DNA of 64,000 bases from Streptomyces rhizoryzae (GCF_023155275.1 NZ_JALMUV010000006.1:169386-233385); one strand, 5' to 3'. Shown: positions 52,488 through 63,779, counted from the stretch's first letter. Notes: generated by a model not told the origin, from the sequence alone. Numbers and translations: made by a program.

Positions 52488-53522
52488 ATGGGGGCGCGCG
52501 ACATGGCCGCGGACGGACCGGAACAGTTCGACCCGCTCGGCCCCTATCTCGTGCTGGCCCGGCTGGACGACCCGGCCTCCCCCGTCCCCGTACCCGAGCG
52601 CCGCTACGTGGCCCGCACCCCGGACGGCGACCGCACGGTGCTGCTCGGCACCGCGCTGCCCGGCACGGACCCCGGGCGGTTCCTGGCCGAGGCGGAGACC
52701 TCCCGCTACCTGCTCGGCCCGTGGGCGTCCCCGGCCACCGACGTCTCCGGACCCGGCGCGAGGCCCTGGCACGCCCGCCCCTACGTCCCGGTGCTGCCGC
52801 TGCCCGCCGCGCTCGCCGCCCACGGCGGGCCGCTGCCCGAGCGCACCGTCCGGGCGCTGGGCGCGGCGCTCGCCGAGACGCTGCTCATCGGGCACGGCCA
52901 GGGCCTGAGCCACGCCGGCCTGGCCCCGGCCGCGGTGCTGCTGGCCGCCGACGGGCCCCGGCTGACCTGCTTCGGCGCCGTCCGGGCCGCCGCGCCCGAC
53001 GGCACCCCGCGCTCCGGACTGCCCGGTCTGGAGTCCGGCAGCCTGCCGCCCGAGCAGGCCGCCGGCGGCACCCCGCAGCCCGCCGGCGACGTCTACGCGC
53101 TGGGCGCCACCCTGGCGTACGCGGCCACCGGCCACACCGTGCCCGAGCAGGACGAGCTGCCGGCCGGGCTGCGGTCGCTGGTCGGCGCGTGCCTGGCCCG
53201 CGACCCCGGGGCCCGGCCGCAGCCCGCCGACGTCCTCGACGCGCTCGCCCCGGCCGCCGCGGCTCCGCCACCGGGCGCGGCCGCCCCGACCGCACCGGAC
53301 GCCGCGTCCGGCGCCCGCGCCGCCGCCGGGCTCGGCCCCGGCTGGCTGCCCGGCCGGGTGATCGCGGAGCTGGCCCGCCGGTCGGCCGCGCTGCTGGCCC
53401 TCGACGTCCCGGCCGCCCGGCGCCCGGCCGCCGGCCCGGCTCCCGCCGCGCCCGCCGTGCCGCCCACCCCGGTGCCGGCCGGCGCCACCCTCCCGACAGC
53501 CGCCCCCCGCCGCCAGGACTGA
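52488..53522 (+). CDS. Ser/Thr pseudokinase
   Basis: This 344-residue protein follows a kinase fold (FDPLGPYLVLARL at the start, then PPEQAAGG and DVYALGATLAYAATG like the APE and DxW/G regions) but has lost catalytic residues. No Lys is visible at the VAxK position (RTVLLGT), the HRD loop is SHAGLAPAAV, and DFG is replaced by CFGA. It should not phosphorylate. ATG 52488 has a GGGGAGGGG site. It lies 5 bases before an active kinase gene, so I infer an allosteric or scaffold role for that kinase. The C-terminal 90 residues are Pro/Ala-rich. Confidence 0.75.
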   Translation: MGARDMAADGPEQFDPLGPYLVLARLDDPASPVPVPERRYVARTPDGDRTVLLGTALPGTDPGRFLAEAETSRYLLGPWASPATDVSGPGARPWHARPYVPVLPLPAALAAHGGPLPERTVRALGAALAETLLIGHGQGLSHAGLAPAAVLLAADGPRLTCFGAVRAAAPDGTPRSGLPGLESGSLPPEQAAGGTPQPAGDVYALGATLAYAATGHTVPEQDELPAGLRSLVGACLARDPGARPQPADVLDALAPAAAAPPPGAAAPTAPDAASGARAAAGLGPGWLPGRVIAELARRSAALLALDVPAARRPAAGPAPAAPAVPPTPVPAGATLPTAAPRRQD

Positions 53523-53527
53523 CCACC

Positions 53528-55771
53528 GTGCCCCAACCGCTCGCCCACGACGACCCGCCCGGCTTCGGCCCGTACCGCCTGATCGCCCGGCTGGGCAGCG
53601 GCGGTATGGGCACCGTCTACCTGGCCCGCTCCCCGGGCGGCCGCACCGTCGCGCTCAAGACGGTGCACGCCCGGATCGCCCGGGACCCGGAGTTCCGGAC
53701 CCGGTTCCGGCTGGAGGCGGACGCCGCCCGGGTCATCGGCGGGCGGTACGGCGCCCAGGTGGTCGACGCCGACCCGGCCGCCGCCACGCCCTGGCTGGCC
53801 ACCGAGTACGTCCTCGGGCCGCCGCTGGACGAGGCGGTGGAGCGGTGCGGCCCGCTGCCCGAGGACGCGGTGCGGGCGCTGGGTGCCGCGCTGTGCGGGG
53901 CGCTCGGCCAGCTGCACCGCTCGGACGTCGTCCACCGCGACCTCAAACCGTCCAACCTCCTGGTCACCGCGGACGGCCCGAAGGTCATCGACTTCGGCAT
54001 CGCCCGCGCCCTCGGCGACGAGCGCCTGACCCGCACCGGGTCGGCGGTCGGCACCCCCGCCTTCATGTCGCCGGAGCAGGCGTCCGGGCAGGAGCACACC
54101 CCGGCCGGCGATGTGTTCGCGCTCGCCGGGGTGCTGGTCTTCGCCGCCACCGGGCGCGGCCCGTTCGGCGGCGGGCAGCCCGCTGACCTGCTCTACCGGG
54201 TGCGCTACGCCGACCCCGACCTCACCGGCGTCCCGGCCGGGCTCGCCGCGCTCCTGGTCCGCTGCCTCGCCAAGGACCCCGCCGCCCGCCCCGCCACCGC
54301 CGAGCTCGCCGCCCGGCTCCACGACGGCGGCGGGGAGTTCGCCGACCACCTGCCCGCTGCGCTGCTGGCCCTGATCGGCGCCCGGGCGAGCGGGATCTGG
54401 CAGCCCGCGCCCCCGCGGCTGCCGGCCCCCGAGGGCGCCCCGACGCAGCCCCCGGGGCCGCCGGACCCGCCCGCCACCGGACCGTCCCGCCGCGGCCTGC
54501 TGACCGCCGGCGCCGGGGCCGCCCTGGGCCTGGCGGGCGCCGGTGCCGGACTGTGGGCCTGGCTCTCCTCCGGCGGCCCCGGCCCGGACCCGGCCCCGTA
54601 CCGCAAGCCGCAGGCCGGCCCGACCGTCCCCGCGCCGGCCAAGAAGAAGCTGGACTCGCTCTGGCAGCAGCAGGTCGCCGAGCCGGACACCGACGGCACC
54701 CCGGGGAACCCCGCGCCGCCCGCCGCCCTCGGCGACCTCGGCCTGGCCTTCGCCTCGTCCGGACTGGCCGGCTTCGACCCGGCCGGCGGGCGGGTCCGCT
54801 GGGTCACCGACCCCGACCACGGCAGCTGGCAGACCGCCACGGACGGCACCCGCCTGTTCCGCCTCCTCGTCGTCAACCGGTCCGGCGCGAACGCCCCGCT
54901 GCGGATCGCCGAACTCGACCCCGCCACCGGCAAGTCCGGCGCCCCGGTCGTCGAAGTCGCCGCCTTCAACGGCGTCACCTGGCTCAACCAGCTGCTCGCC
55001 GCCACCGCCGACACCTTCTACGTGGTGGGCTGCACCGGCCCCAGCACCGACATCTACTTCGAGAAGGGCCAGACCTGGTACGTCGCGGCCCTCGACCGGG
55101 CCCGCGGCACGGTGCGCTGGCGGCAGCCGCTGCCGGACCGCCCGCCCAAGGTGAAGTACGTCGGCTCCACCCGCCTGTACTACCTGGCCGCCAAGGCCGT
55201 CGGCGACCGCCTCCTGCTGCTCTTCGAGACCAACGACGGGGACATCCGCGCCCAGGCCCGGGACACCCGCACCGGCGCCCTCGCCTGGGACCGCCCGGCC
55301 CCCGTCAACCGCGACCGGGTACGCCCCACGCTGGCCGCCGACGCCCGCCACCTCTACCTGGGCAACGGGCCGCTGCGCGCCGTCCGGCTGAGCGACGGCG
55401 CCCTCGCCTGGGACACCGCCGCCACCCGCCGCGGGAAGACCTACGGGCCGCCGGCCCTCAAGGACGGCGTGCTCTACGCCGTGGAACAGGGCCTGGGCGC
55501 CGCCGCGTTCGACGCGGCCACCGGCGCGCTGCGCTGGACCCAGCAGGGCGGCGACGCCGGGCAGTCCGCGCTCGTCGACCCGCCGGTGGTCGGCCCCGGC
55601 CACGTCTACGTCCACAGCGCCGTCGAGGGCGTGCTGCGCGCGGTCAGCCTCTCCTCCCACCTGACCGCCCACACCTACCGGACCACGGCGGACCGCTTCG
55701 CCGCCCACGAGAAGGGCAGGGTGGTGCTCGCCCTCGGCGGCCACTTCCTCGCCGCGTTCCCCCTCCGGTGA
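53528..55771 (+). CDS. Ser/Thr protein kinase with PQQ-like propeller
   Basis: This 747-residue protein has a complete kinase domain: LGSGGMGTVYLA (residues 22-33), VALK with Lys44, HRDLKPSN with Asp138, DFG from Asp155, and MSPEQ. A single transmembrane helix lies near residues 320-345 (GLLTAGAGAALGLAGAGAG). The C-terminal 400 residues form a PQQ-type beta-propeller with repeated units (FDPAGGRVRW, LDRARGTVRW, DTRTGALAWD, FDAATGALRW) outside the cell. It likely senses an envelope ligand. GTG 53528 follows the pseudokinase stop by 5 bases. Confidence 0.9.
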   Translation: MPQPLAHDDPPGFGPYRLIARLGSGGMGTVYLARSPGGRTVALKTVHARIARDPEFRTRFRLEADAARVIGGRYGAQVVDADPAAATPWLATEYVLGPPLDEAVERCGPLPEDAVRALGAALCGALGQLHRSDVVHRDLKPSNLLVTADGPKVIDFGIARALGDERLTRTGSAVGTPAFMSPEQASGQEHTPAGDVFALAGVLVFAATGRGPFGGGQPADLLYRVRYADPDLTGVPAGLAALLVRCLAKDPAARPATAELAARLHDGGGEFADHLPAALLALIGARASGIWQPAPPRLPAPEGAPTQPPGPPDPPATGPSRRGLLTAGAGAALGLAGAGAGLWAWLSSGGPGPDPAPYRKPQAGPTVPAPAKKKLDSLWQQQVAEPDTDGTPGNPAPPAALGDLGLAFASSGLAGFDPAGGRVRWVTDPDHGSWQTATDGTRLFRLLVVNRSGANAPLRIAELDPATGKSGAPVVEVAAFNGVTWLNQLLAATADTFYVVGCTGPSTDIYFEKGQTWYVAALDRARGTVRWRQPLPDRPPKVKYVGSTRLYYLAAKAVGDRLLLLFETNDGDIRAQARDTRTGALAWDRPAPVNRDRVRPTLAADARHLYLGNGPLRAVRLSDGALAWDTAATRRGKTYGPPALKDGVLYAVEQGLGAAAFDAATGALRWTQQGGDAGQSALVDPPVVGPGHVYVHSAVEGVLRAVSLSSHLTAHTYRTTADRFAAHEKGRVVLALGGHFLAAFPLR

Positions 55772-55815
55772 CCCCGCCGCCCGCCCCCGCCCCGTCCGCA
55801 GAAAGCCCCCGCACC

Positions 55816-57942
55816 ATGCATCCTCTCGGCACCGGAGACCCGCTCCGCCTCGGCCCGTACCGCCTGCTCGGTGTGGTCGGCGAAGGCGGGATGGGCAAGG
55901 TCTACGCCGGCCGGGACGCGGCCGGCACGGTCGCCGCGGTCAAGGTGCTGCGGCCCGAACTCGCCGGTGACGCACAGCTCGCCCGGCGGTTCGTCCGCGA
56001 GGCGCAGGCGGCCCGCGCGGTCACCGGGGACGGTGTGGCCCGCGTCCTGGGTGCGCAGACCGAGGGCGGGCGCCCGTGGATCGCCACCGAGTTCCTCGCC
56101 GGGCCGACGCTCGATCAGGCCGTCGCGGCGCACGGGCCGTTCGGCGAGGCCGCGGTGCGGGCGCTGGCCGCGTCCCTGGCCCGGACCCTGGCCGCCATCC
56201 ACGCCGCCGGGCTGATCCACCGCGACCTCAAGCCGCCGAACATCGTGCTGACCTCGTCCGGCCCGCGCGTCATCGACTTCGGCATCGCCCGCCCCGAGCA
56301 CGGCCTGACCCTCACCGCCACCGGCCAGGTCCCGGTCACCCCCGGCTACGGCGCGCCCGAGCAGGTTCTGGGCCGCCGGGTCGCGCCGGCCGCCGACGTC
56401 TTCTCGCTGGGCGCCGTCCTGGTGTACGCGGCGAGCGGCCGGCGCGCCTTCGACGGCGGCCACCTCGCCGCGGTCCAGTACGCCGCCGTGCACGACGCAC
56501 CGGACCTGTCCGGCGTCCCCGCCCCGCTCCGCCCGCTGATCGAACCGCTGCTCGCCAAGGACGCCGCGGCCCGCCCCGGCCCGGCGGCGATCGCGGCCGC
56601 CTGCGCGCCGCCGCGGGGCGCCGACCGGGCCTGGCGCCGCGGCCCGCTCGCCCGGGAGATCACCGAGCGGGAGCGCGGGATCCGCGAGCTGGCCGCGCCG
56701 CCCGAGGCCGCGGACGCCGCCCGGCCGGTGGCCCGGCGCCGGCTGCTGCTCGGCGCCGCAGCCGGCGGGGCGGTGCTCGCCGCGGGCGGCGGCGCGGCCG
56801 CCCTGTGGTGGCCGCGGGCCCGGCCGCCGGCCGGGAAGACCGACCTGTTCGCCTTCCCGCCGGCCGTGCCGACCCCGAAGGCCCACCCGCTGTCGGCGGA
56901 TGACGGCGACTTCCTCGTCGGCGGCTCGCCCACGCCCCTGTGGGGCCCGCTGGACGTCCTCACCGACGACACCCCGGCCCCGCTGCCGGTCCGCGACGTC
57001 CTGATCGTCGGCGCCCGGGGCGGCGGCATCGCGGCGCACAACGTCGTCGACGGCACACGCCGCTGGGCGGTGCCCGGCCTCCGCGCCGCCGGCCGCTACC
57101 TCTCGCTCTCCGACCGGCTGATCGCCGCCGTCGACACCCGGGGCACGCTGCGCACCTTCGTCGCCTCCACCGGCGAGCCGCGCTGGACCGCGCCCGCCGA
57201 GGCGGAGGCGCTGCTGGCCGCCGACGCGCACACCGTCTACGTCCTGACCAAGGACCACCGGCTGCGCGCGGTGAGCCGGTCCGACGCGCGGATCCGCTGG
57301 ACCGCGCCGCTCGACCCGCCGTTCCGCGCCAAGCCCGCTGCGCCCGGCGTCACCGCCGCCGGGCGGCTGGTGCTGGGCACCCTCGACGGCCACGTCCTGG
57401 CCGTGGACACCGCCACCGGCCGCCGGGTCTGGGACATCCGGAACCAGTCCGACGGCTACGTCCGCCCCGCGCTGTGCGGCACCACCGTCCACTTCGGCGG
57501 CCGCACGCTGACCGCCCGCCGGATCACCGACGGCACGCCGCTGTGGACGTTCCGGGAGAAGGACCCGTGGGGCGAGCAGGGGCCGTACGGCGTCGTCACC
57601 GCCTATCCGGACGCGGTCTACGCGGCCCTGTACTCGCCGCGGTTCGCCGACCCGCCGGACCCCACCCTCCCGCTGAAGCGCCGGCCGTCCGACGGCAAGG
57701 AGGTCTTCCAGATCCGCAGTGACGCCGGGTTCACCACCCCGGTCGTCGTCCAGGGCGGCGGCATCTGGACGATCTCCGCGGTGGCCGGCCGGGCCGAGGT
57801 GTCGACCGTGGACAAGGACAGCGGCATGGTGGTCTGGCGCTACCGGCTCCCCGCCTCGCGCCGCCGCCAGTGGCTCTCCGCCGACGGCAACCGCGTCTTC
57901 GTGCTCAACGACAGCACCCTGTGGGCGCTGCCGGTGTTCTGA
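55816..57942 (+). CDS. Second Ser/Thr protein kinase with PQQ-like propeller
   Basis: This 708-residue protein has an intact kinase domain (VVGEGGMGKVYAG, Lys43, HRDLKPPN with Asp137, DFG from Asp154, YGAPEQ), a juxtamembrane basic stretch, a helix near 306-332 and an extracytoplasmic propeller with repeats (HNVVDGTRRW, VASTGEPRW, VDTATGRRVW, VDKDSGMVVWRY). ATG 55816 gives the usual MxPLGTGDPLRLGPYRL start; GTG 55768 would overlap the previous stop. It forms a cluster with the kinase and pseudokinase upstream. Confidence 0.9.
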   Translation: MHPLGTGDPLRLGPYRLLGVVGEGGMGKVYAGRDAAGTVAAVKVLRPELAGDAQLARRFVREAQAARAVTGDGVARVLGAQTEGGRPWIATEFLAGPTLDQAVAAHGPFGEAAVRALAASLARTLAAIHAAGLIHRDLKPPNIVLTSSGPRVIDFGIARPEHGLTLTATGQVPVTPGYGAPEQVLGRRVAPAADVFSLGAVLVYAASGRRAFDGGHLAAVQYAAVHDAPDLSGVPAPLRPLIEPLLAKDAAARPGPAAIAAACAPPRGADRAWRRGPLAREITERERGIRELAAPPEAADAARPVARRRLLLGAAAGGAVLAAGGGAAALWWPRARPPAGKTDLFAFPPAVPTPKAHPLSADDGDFLVGGSPTPLWGPLDVLTDDTPAPLPVRDVLIVGARGGGIAAHNVVDGTRRWAVPGLRAAGRYLSLSDRLIAAVDTRGTLRTFVASTGEPRWTAPAEAEALLAADAHTVYVLTKDHRLRAVSRSDARIRWTAPLDPPFRAKPAAPGVTAAGRLVLGTLDGHVLAVDTATGRRVWDIRNQSDGYVRPALCGTTVHFGGRTLTARRITDGTPLWTFREKDPWGEQGPYGVVTAYPDAVYAALYSPRFADPPDPTLPLKRRPSDGKEVFQIRSDAGFTTPVVVQGGGIWTISAVAGRAEVSTVDKDSGMVVWRYRLPASRRRQWLSADGNRVFVLNDSTLWALPVF

Positions 57943-57971
57943 GGGGCGCGGGGTCGCCCTCCGGTGGCGCC

Positions 57972-58082
57972 ATGGCCTCGACGAGGCTCCGGGTATCCCG
58001 TGCGACGCGCGACCACCTCGCCGCCCGGGCGGGGGAACGCGGGCCGGGCACCGGCCGGTCGGCCTCACCGGCATGCCGGTGA
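57972..58082 (+). pseudogene. Possible relic of a ribbon-helix-helix antitoxin
   Basis: ATG 57972 opens a 36-residue frame beginning MASTRLRVSRATRDHLAARA, which resembles N-termini of VapB/MazE-like Streptomyces antitoxins. Homology then ends abruptly in a Gly/Pro/Ser tail, and no toxin gene follows. It lies in the 3' region of the kinase cluster. The stop falls within a 26-bp palindrome (58061-58086). Similarity is over about 20 residues only, so this is tentative. Confidence 0.3.
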
Positions 58083-58086
58083 GGCC
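58061..58086. terminator. 26-bp palindrome between kinase cluster and maf
   Basis: GGCCTCACCGGCA (58061-58073) is followed directly by its complement TGCCGGTGAGGCC (58074-58086). It lies between converging genes and is a likely terminator, although it also ends the possible antitoxin relic. Confidence 0.65.
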
Positions 58087-58196
58087 GGCAGCTGACGGGA
58101 GCGGCTACCCGCCCGGTGTGGTCACCGCGGACACCGACGCGCCGGGCATGCCGGGCGTCCCCTGAGCCGCCCGGCGCGGTGCCCGCCCGGCCGCCC

Positions 58197-58808
58197 TCAG
58201 GCCCACAGCTCGGTGATCGCCACGTCCAGGTCGGCCAGCAGCCGCCGCAGCAGCGGCAGGGAGAGGCCGATGACATTGCCGGGGTCGCCGTCGATGCCGT
58301 CGATGAACGGGGCCGAGCGGCCGTCCAGGGTGAAGGCGCCCGCGACGTGCAGCGGCTCGCCGCTGGCGACGTACGCGGCGATCTCGGCGTCGGAGGGCTC
58401 GCCGAAGCGGACCGTGGTGGACGCGGTCGCCGAGACCTGGCGGCCGGTGGCGGTGTCGACCACGCAGTGCCCGGTGCGCAGGACCCCGGAGCGGCCGCGC
58501 ATCGACTTCCAGCGGGCGGTGGCGTCCTCGGCGTCGGCCGGCTTGCCGAGCGCCCGCCCGTCCAGCTCCAGCACCGAATCGCAGCCGATGACCAGCGCGC
58601 CCGCGGCCTCCGGGCGGGCGGCGACCGCGGCGGCCTTCGCCTCGGCCAGCACGCGGGCCAGCTCCTCGGGGGTGGCGGCGGTCAGCGCGTCCTCGTCGAC
58701 CCCGCTGACCACCACCTCGGGCGCCAGCCCGGCCTGGCGCAGCAGGCCGAGCCGGGCCGGGGACTGGGAGGCGAGGACGAGACGGCGGGGACGGGGCGCT
58801 TCGGTCAT
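58197..58808 (-). CDS. maf: Maf-family nucleotide pyrophosphatase
   Basis: This 203-residue protein has [19 protein letters not shown] (the SxSxxR motif region), [43 protein letters not shown] and [31 protein letters not shown]. Maf proteins hydrolyse dTTP, UTP and modified nucleotides and restrain division. ATG 58808 is preferred over 58817 because TACGAT lies 7 bases before it. Confidence 0.92.
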   Translation of the reverse strand: MTEAPRPRRLVLASQSPARLGLLRQAGLAPEVVVSGVDEDALTAATPEELARVLAEAKAAAVAARPEAAGALVIGCDSVLELDGRALGKPADAEDATARWKSMRGRSGVLRTGHCVVDTATGRQVSATASTTVRFGEPSDAEIAAYVASGEPLHVAGAFTLDGRSAPFIDGIDGDPGNVIGLSLPLLRRLLADLDVAITELWA

Positions 58809-59011
58809 GCCCGCCATCGTACGGAGGCGGGGGCGATCAGCGGACCGGGGTCCGGGAGCGGGCCCGGACCGCCCGCAGCACCGCCCGTCCCAGCAGCGCG
58901 CCGAGCGCCGGCCCCAGGGTGTTGTGGAAAAGCGGGCCGGACGCCGGTTCCAAGGGAGATCATGTCCTCTTTTTCCCGGCCGTCCGGCCCGCTCCTTTCC
59001 GGTATCCGGTG

Positions 59012-60502
59012 TTATCCGGAAACGTTCAGCACGGCCTGCATCACCGACTTCGCGATCGGGCCGCCCAGCTTTCCGCCGGCGATCTCCGAACGCGGGATAT
59101 CCATGTCCTTCGGGTCCACGAACACCGCCACCGCCACCGGCGAACTCCCGTCCGGCAGCTTGGCGTAGGAGACGAACCAGGCATACGGCCGCTCATCGTT
59201 CACATTCGCGCCGTGCTGGGCCGTACCGGTTTTGCCGCCGACCGTCACGCCGTCGATCTTCGCCTTCGAGGCGGTGCCGTCCGAAACGGTGTACTCCATC
59301 ATTTCCTGCACCTTCTTCGCGGTGCTCTCGGAAACCGCCTGCGGCGCGTCGGGGTGCAGCGGCTGCGGGTCGACCTTCTCGATCGTGGACAGGTCCGGCC
59401 CGCGCAACTCCTCGACCAGGTACGGCTTCATCACCTTGCCGTTGTTGGCGATACCGGCCGCCACCATCGCCATCTGGAGCGGCGTACTGGTCAGACTGCC
59501 CTGGCCCATACCGGTCAGCGCGGTCTGCGGCTGGTCGAGCTTGCCCGGATATCCGCTCACCGCGCTCCGGACCGGGATGAAGTGCTCCTCGTTGAAACCG
59601 AATTTCTCCGCGGTCTCCCGCATTTTCCCGGTGCCGAGTTTGTGCGCGGCGTCCAGGAAGACGTTGTTGCAGGACCACTGCATACCGGTCTTCAGCGACG
59701 CCTTGTCGCAGGGCGCCCCCGCCACGTCGTTGCCGACCTGGGTGCGGGTCTGCGGCAGGGTGTACGGGGCGGGTGCGCCGGAGGAGGCGTTGATGTCGGT
59801 GACCAGGCCGTGCTCCAGCGCCGCCGCCGCGGTGAGGACCTTGAAGGTCGAGCCGGGCGGGTAGATCTCCCGCAGCGCCCGGTTGTTCATCGGCTTGGCC
59901 TTGTCCCGGTCCAGCGCCAGGTACTTCTCGCCCTCCGAGCCGGACAGCCCGGCGAAGACCGACGGGTCGTAGGACGGCGTGCTGGCCAGCGCCAGGACCT
60001 TGCCGCTGCGCGGGTCCAGTGCGACCACCGCGCCGGTCGCGTGCAGGTCGGTCAGCCCCTTGTAGGCCGCCTTCTGGGCCTTCTCGCTGATCGTGGTGAG
60101 GACGTCGCCGCCGCGCGGCTTCTCGCCGGTCAGCATCCCGCGCGCCCGGTTGAAGAACAGCCGGTCGTCCTTCCCGTTGAGCACCTTCTTGTAGACGCCC
60201 TCCAGCATGGTCTCGCCCGCCGCCTGGCGGGCGTAGCCGGTGACCGGGGCGTACATCGCGCCGTCGGTGTACGTCCGCTTGTACCGGAAGTCGCCGCTGG
60301 TCTCCACCGACCCGGTGATGGGCTTGCCGCCCACGATGATGTTGCCGAGCGGGTACGAGTACGCCTCGATCTTGACCCGCCGGTTGTGGTCGTCGTTCGC
60401 CAGCTGGTCGGCCTGTACGAACTGCACCCAGGTCACCCGGACCAGCAGGGCCAGCACCAGCACCCCGCAGAAGACGGCTATGCGTCTGAGCGGCCTGTTC
60501 AT
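59012..60502 (-). CDS. Class B penicillin-binding protein (transpeptidase), PbpA-like
   Basis: This 496-residue protein has one N-terminal helix ([21 protein letters not shown]), a dimerisation region ([25 protein letters not shown]) and a transpeptidase domain with PPGSTFKV (SxxK), SCN in QWSCNNVF, and [10 protein letters not shown] (KTG). It cross-links peptidoglycan outside the membrane. It stands alone rather than beside rodA/ftsW and is not part of the acyl-CoA carboxylase locus in S. coelicolor as I recall it. Several AAA, TTT and GGT codons near 59560-59680 give a slightly lower GC content than its neighbours. Role in sporulation or beta-lactam tolerance is possible. Confidence 0.9.
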   Translation of the reverse strand: MNRPLRRIAVFCGVLVLALLVRVTWVQFVQADQLANDDHNRRVKIEAYSYPLGNIIVGGKPITGSVETSGDFRYKRTYTDGAMYAPVTGYARQAAGETMLEGVYKKVLNGKDDRLFFNRARGMLTGEKPRGGDVLTTISEKAQKAAYKGLTDLHATGAVVALDPRSGKVLALASTPSYDPSVFAGLSGSEGEKYLALDRDKAKPMNNRALREIYPPGSTFKVLTAAAALEHGLVTDINASSGAPAPYTLPQTRTQVGNDVAGAPCDKASLKTGMQWSCNNVFLDAAHKLGTGKMRETAEKFGFNEEHFIPVRSAVSGYPGKLDQPQTALTGMGQGSLTSTPLQMAMVAAGIANNGKVMKPYLVEELRGPDLSTIEKVDPQPLHPDAPQAVSESTAKKVQEMMEYTVSDGTASKAKIDGVTVGGKTGTAQHGANVNDERPYAWFVSYAKLPDGSSPVAVAVFVDPKDMDIPRSEIAGGKLGGPIAKSVMQAVLNVSG

Positions 60503-60681
60503 GGTCTTCCCTCCGCCCGGCGGCGGCCGGCCGGTTCACCCGGCGGCCGCCTGTCCGAATTGCGCTGTCAGGAGAGAAAGATGCACGGCCCGCCGCCGCG
60601 GTTGCGGGGAGTGACGCAGGTGTGCCGGAAGTCCCATTCGTCCCACGGAAAGCCCGGGGAACCGCGGGCCCCGTCGCCGCG

Positions 60682-60810
60682 TCATCGCACCAGGAGCACC
60701 AGCGTCCCCACCATGATCGCTGTGGCGAGCACGTAACCCATCCGGCGGAGCTTCGCCTGCACCTCGCGCAGCTCCTCGGGCGGCTCATCGGGCGGATCTG
60801 ACCACAGCAT
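60682..60810 (-). CDS. mmpB: Small membrane protein MmpB-like
   Basis: This 42-residue protein starts at ATG 60810 after GGGAGG. It has a conserved polar head (MLWSDPPDEPPEELREVQAK), a basic turn LRRMG and one membrane helix (YVLATAIMVGTLVLLV). It matches what I recall as morphogenic membrane protein MmpB of Streptomyces, a small inner-membrane protein tied to development. It lies 109 bases after accE, with a 32-bp palindrome in between. Confidence 0.68.
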   Translation of the reverse strand: MLWSDPPDEPPEELREVQAKLRRMGYVLATAIMVGTLVLLVR

Positions 60811-60838
60811 GACCTCGATCCTCCCGCCCCGTACGGCG

Positions 60839-60870
60839 GCGGCGCCTGAGTACGCGTACTCAGGCGCCGC
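60839..60870. promoter_or_regulatory. 32-bp perfect palindrome between accE and mmpB
   Basis: The core is GGCGCCTGAGTACG followed by its exact complement (60841-60868), extended by GC pairs to 60839-60870. It starts 29 bases upstream of the mmpB ATG. It could end the accE transcript, but the AT-containing centre TGAGTACGCGTACTCA is more like a protein site than a terminator, and there is no T-run. Confidence 0.5.
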
Positions 60871-60919
60871 GGCGCGAAGGGCTAGTCCGTGCACTATGCA
60901 CCGACCGGATCCGGCCAGG

Positions 60920-61135
60920 TCACCGCGGCCAGAAGCTGGTCCGCCAGGCCCGCGGCCCCGGGTGCGGCAGCCGCGAGCGGGCCGGCACCGTCGCCGCCGG
61001 ATCCGCCCATTCGCCGCCGCGCCCGGCGGCCTCGGGCGCGCTGCCCGCGGCCACCGCCGCGGCCCGGGCCTTGACCACCGCGAGGGCGGCGGCCAGCTCC
61101 TCGGGGGTGGGATTGCCCCGTACGACCTTGATCAT
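60920..61135 (-). CDS. accE: Acyl-CoA carboxylase epsilon subunit
   Basis: This 71-residue protein begins MIKVVRGNPTPEELAAALAVV, the AccE/PccE signature, and ends in a basic, Pro-rich tail. The epsilon subunit stabilises the AccA2-PccB complex in Streptomyces. ATG 61135 lies 10 bases after AGGAGG. It directly follows pccB (52-base gap), forming an operon. Confidence 0.92.
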   Translation of the reverse strand: MIKVVRGNPTPEELAAALAVVKARAAAVAAGSAPEAAGRGGEWADPAATVPARSRLPHPGPRAWRTSFWPR

Positions 61136-61187
61136 CGTCAACCGACCTCCTGTGGCGGGGACTGCGACGGGGGCGCCAGCCGGCCCG

Positions 61188-62777
<1,590 letters not shown>

Positions 62778-62909
62778 CGGGATGCGGCTCCTGCTCGTCC
62801 TGGACTGGCACTCGTACGAAAGGGGGGTACGCGTGTGGCTACCGCTTCGTAGCGTATCGGCGGGACTGCTCTGCGGCAGTGCGTCGTTGACCACACCTAG
62901 GCTGGGGCC

Positions 62910-63779
62910 ATGACGCCTCAACCACCGGAAAACCGGGACAAAGACGCCGGCCGCTGGAGCGATCTGGGCCGCCCGCCGCTCAGCGCCGCCGCGCTGCGCC
63001 GGGCGCTGGTCCGGCCCGGCTCGCTGTGGTCCGCCCTGGATGTCGTCCCCGCCACCGGGTCCACCAACACCGACCTCGTGGCCCGGGCCGCGGCGGGCAC
63101 CCTGCGGGAGGGCACCGTGCTCGTCGCCGAGGAGCAGTCCGCCGCCCGGGGCCGGCTGGACCGCCGCTGGTCGGCGCCGCCCCGCTCGGGGCTCTTCTTC
63201 TCCGTCTACCTCACGCCCACCGTCCCGGCCGACCGCTGGGGCTGGCTGCCCCTCCTGGCCGGCGTCGCCACCGCCACCGCGCTCGCCCGCACCGCCGGCG
63301 TCGACACCGCCCTGAAATGGCCCAACGACCTGCTGGTCACCGTGGACGGCGCGGAACGCAAGGCCGGCGGCATCCTCGCCGAACGCGCCGCCGACGGCGT
63401 CGTCCTCGGCATCGGCCTCAACGTCTCGCTCACCGCCGGCGAACTCCCCGTCCCCACCGCCGGCTCCCTCGCCCTCGCCGGCGCCCGCACCACCGACCGG
63501 GACCCGCTGCTCCGCGCCGTGCTGCGCTCCCTGGAGCACTGGTACGGCGAGTGGCAGGCCGCCGCCGGCGACCCCGCGGCGAGCCGCCTCCAGGAGGCGT
63601 ACGCGGCGGGCTGCGCGACGCTGGGCCGCTCGGTGCGCGCGGAACTCCCCGGCGACCGGTTCCTGGAGGGCGAGGCCGTCGCCCTCGACGCCGACGGCCG
63701 CCTCGTCCTGGCCCTTGCGGGGGGCGGCCGGGAGGCGGTGGGGGCGGGGGACATCGTGCATGTGCGGCCTGCGGTTTGA
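62910..63779 (+). CDS. birA: Biotin-[acyl-CoA carboxylase] ligase
   Basis: This 289-residue class I ligase lacks a DNA-binding domain. [26 protein letters not shown] (biotinyl-AMP loop, with ARGR instead of the usual GRGR), [27 protein letters not shown] and GIGLNV are in order, followed by the small C-terminal domain. It attaches biotin to AccA2 Lys554 and other carboxylases. ATG 62910 lies 6 bases after TAGGCT, so it looks leaderless. It is divergent from pccB. Confidence 0.92.
   Translation: MTPQPPENRDKDAGRWSDLGRPPLSAAALRRALVRPGSLWSALDVVPATGSTNTDLVARAAAGTLREGTVLVAEEQSAARGRLDRRWSAPPRSGLFFSVYLTPTVPADRWGWLPLLAGVATATALARTAGVDTALKWPNDLLVTVDGAERKAGGILAERAADGVVLGIGLNVSLTAGELPVPTAGSLALAGARTTDRDPLLRAVLRSLEHWYGEWQAAAGDPAASRLQEAYAAGCATLGRSVRAELPGDRFLEGEAVALDADGRLVLALAGGGREAVGAGDIVHVRPAV

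Noticed and set aside
58837..58953. A 38-codon minus-strand frame from TTG 58953 upstream of maf.
   Set aside because: TTG start, no convincing ribosome site, no recognised similarity; too weak to call.
62839..62852. CTAC-n6-GTAG upstream of pccB as a further nucleoside operator.
   Set aside because: The spacing and central bases differ from CTACGCGCGTAG, and the gene is not in the pathway.
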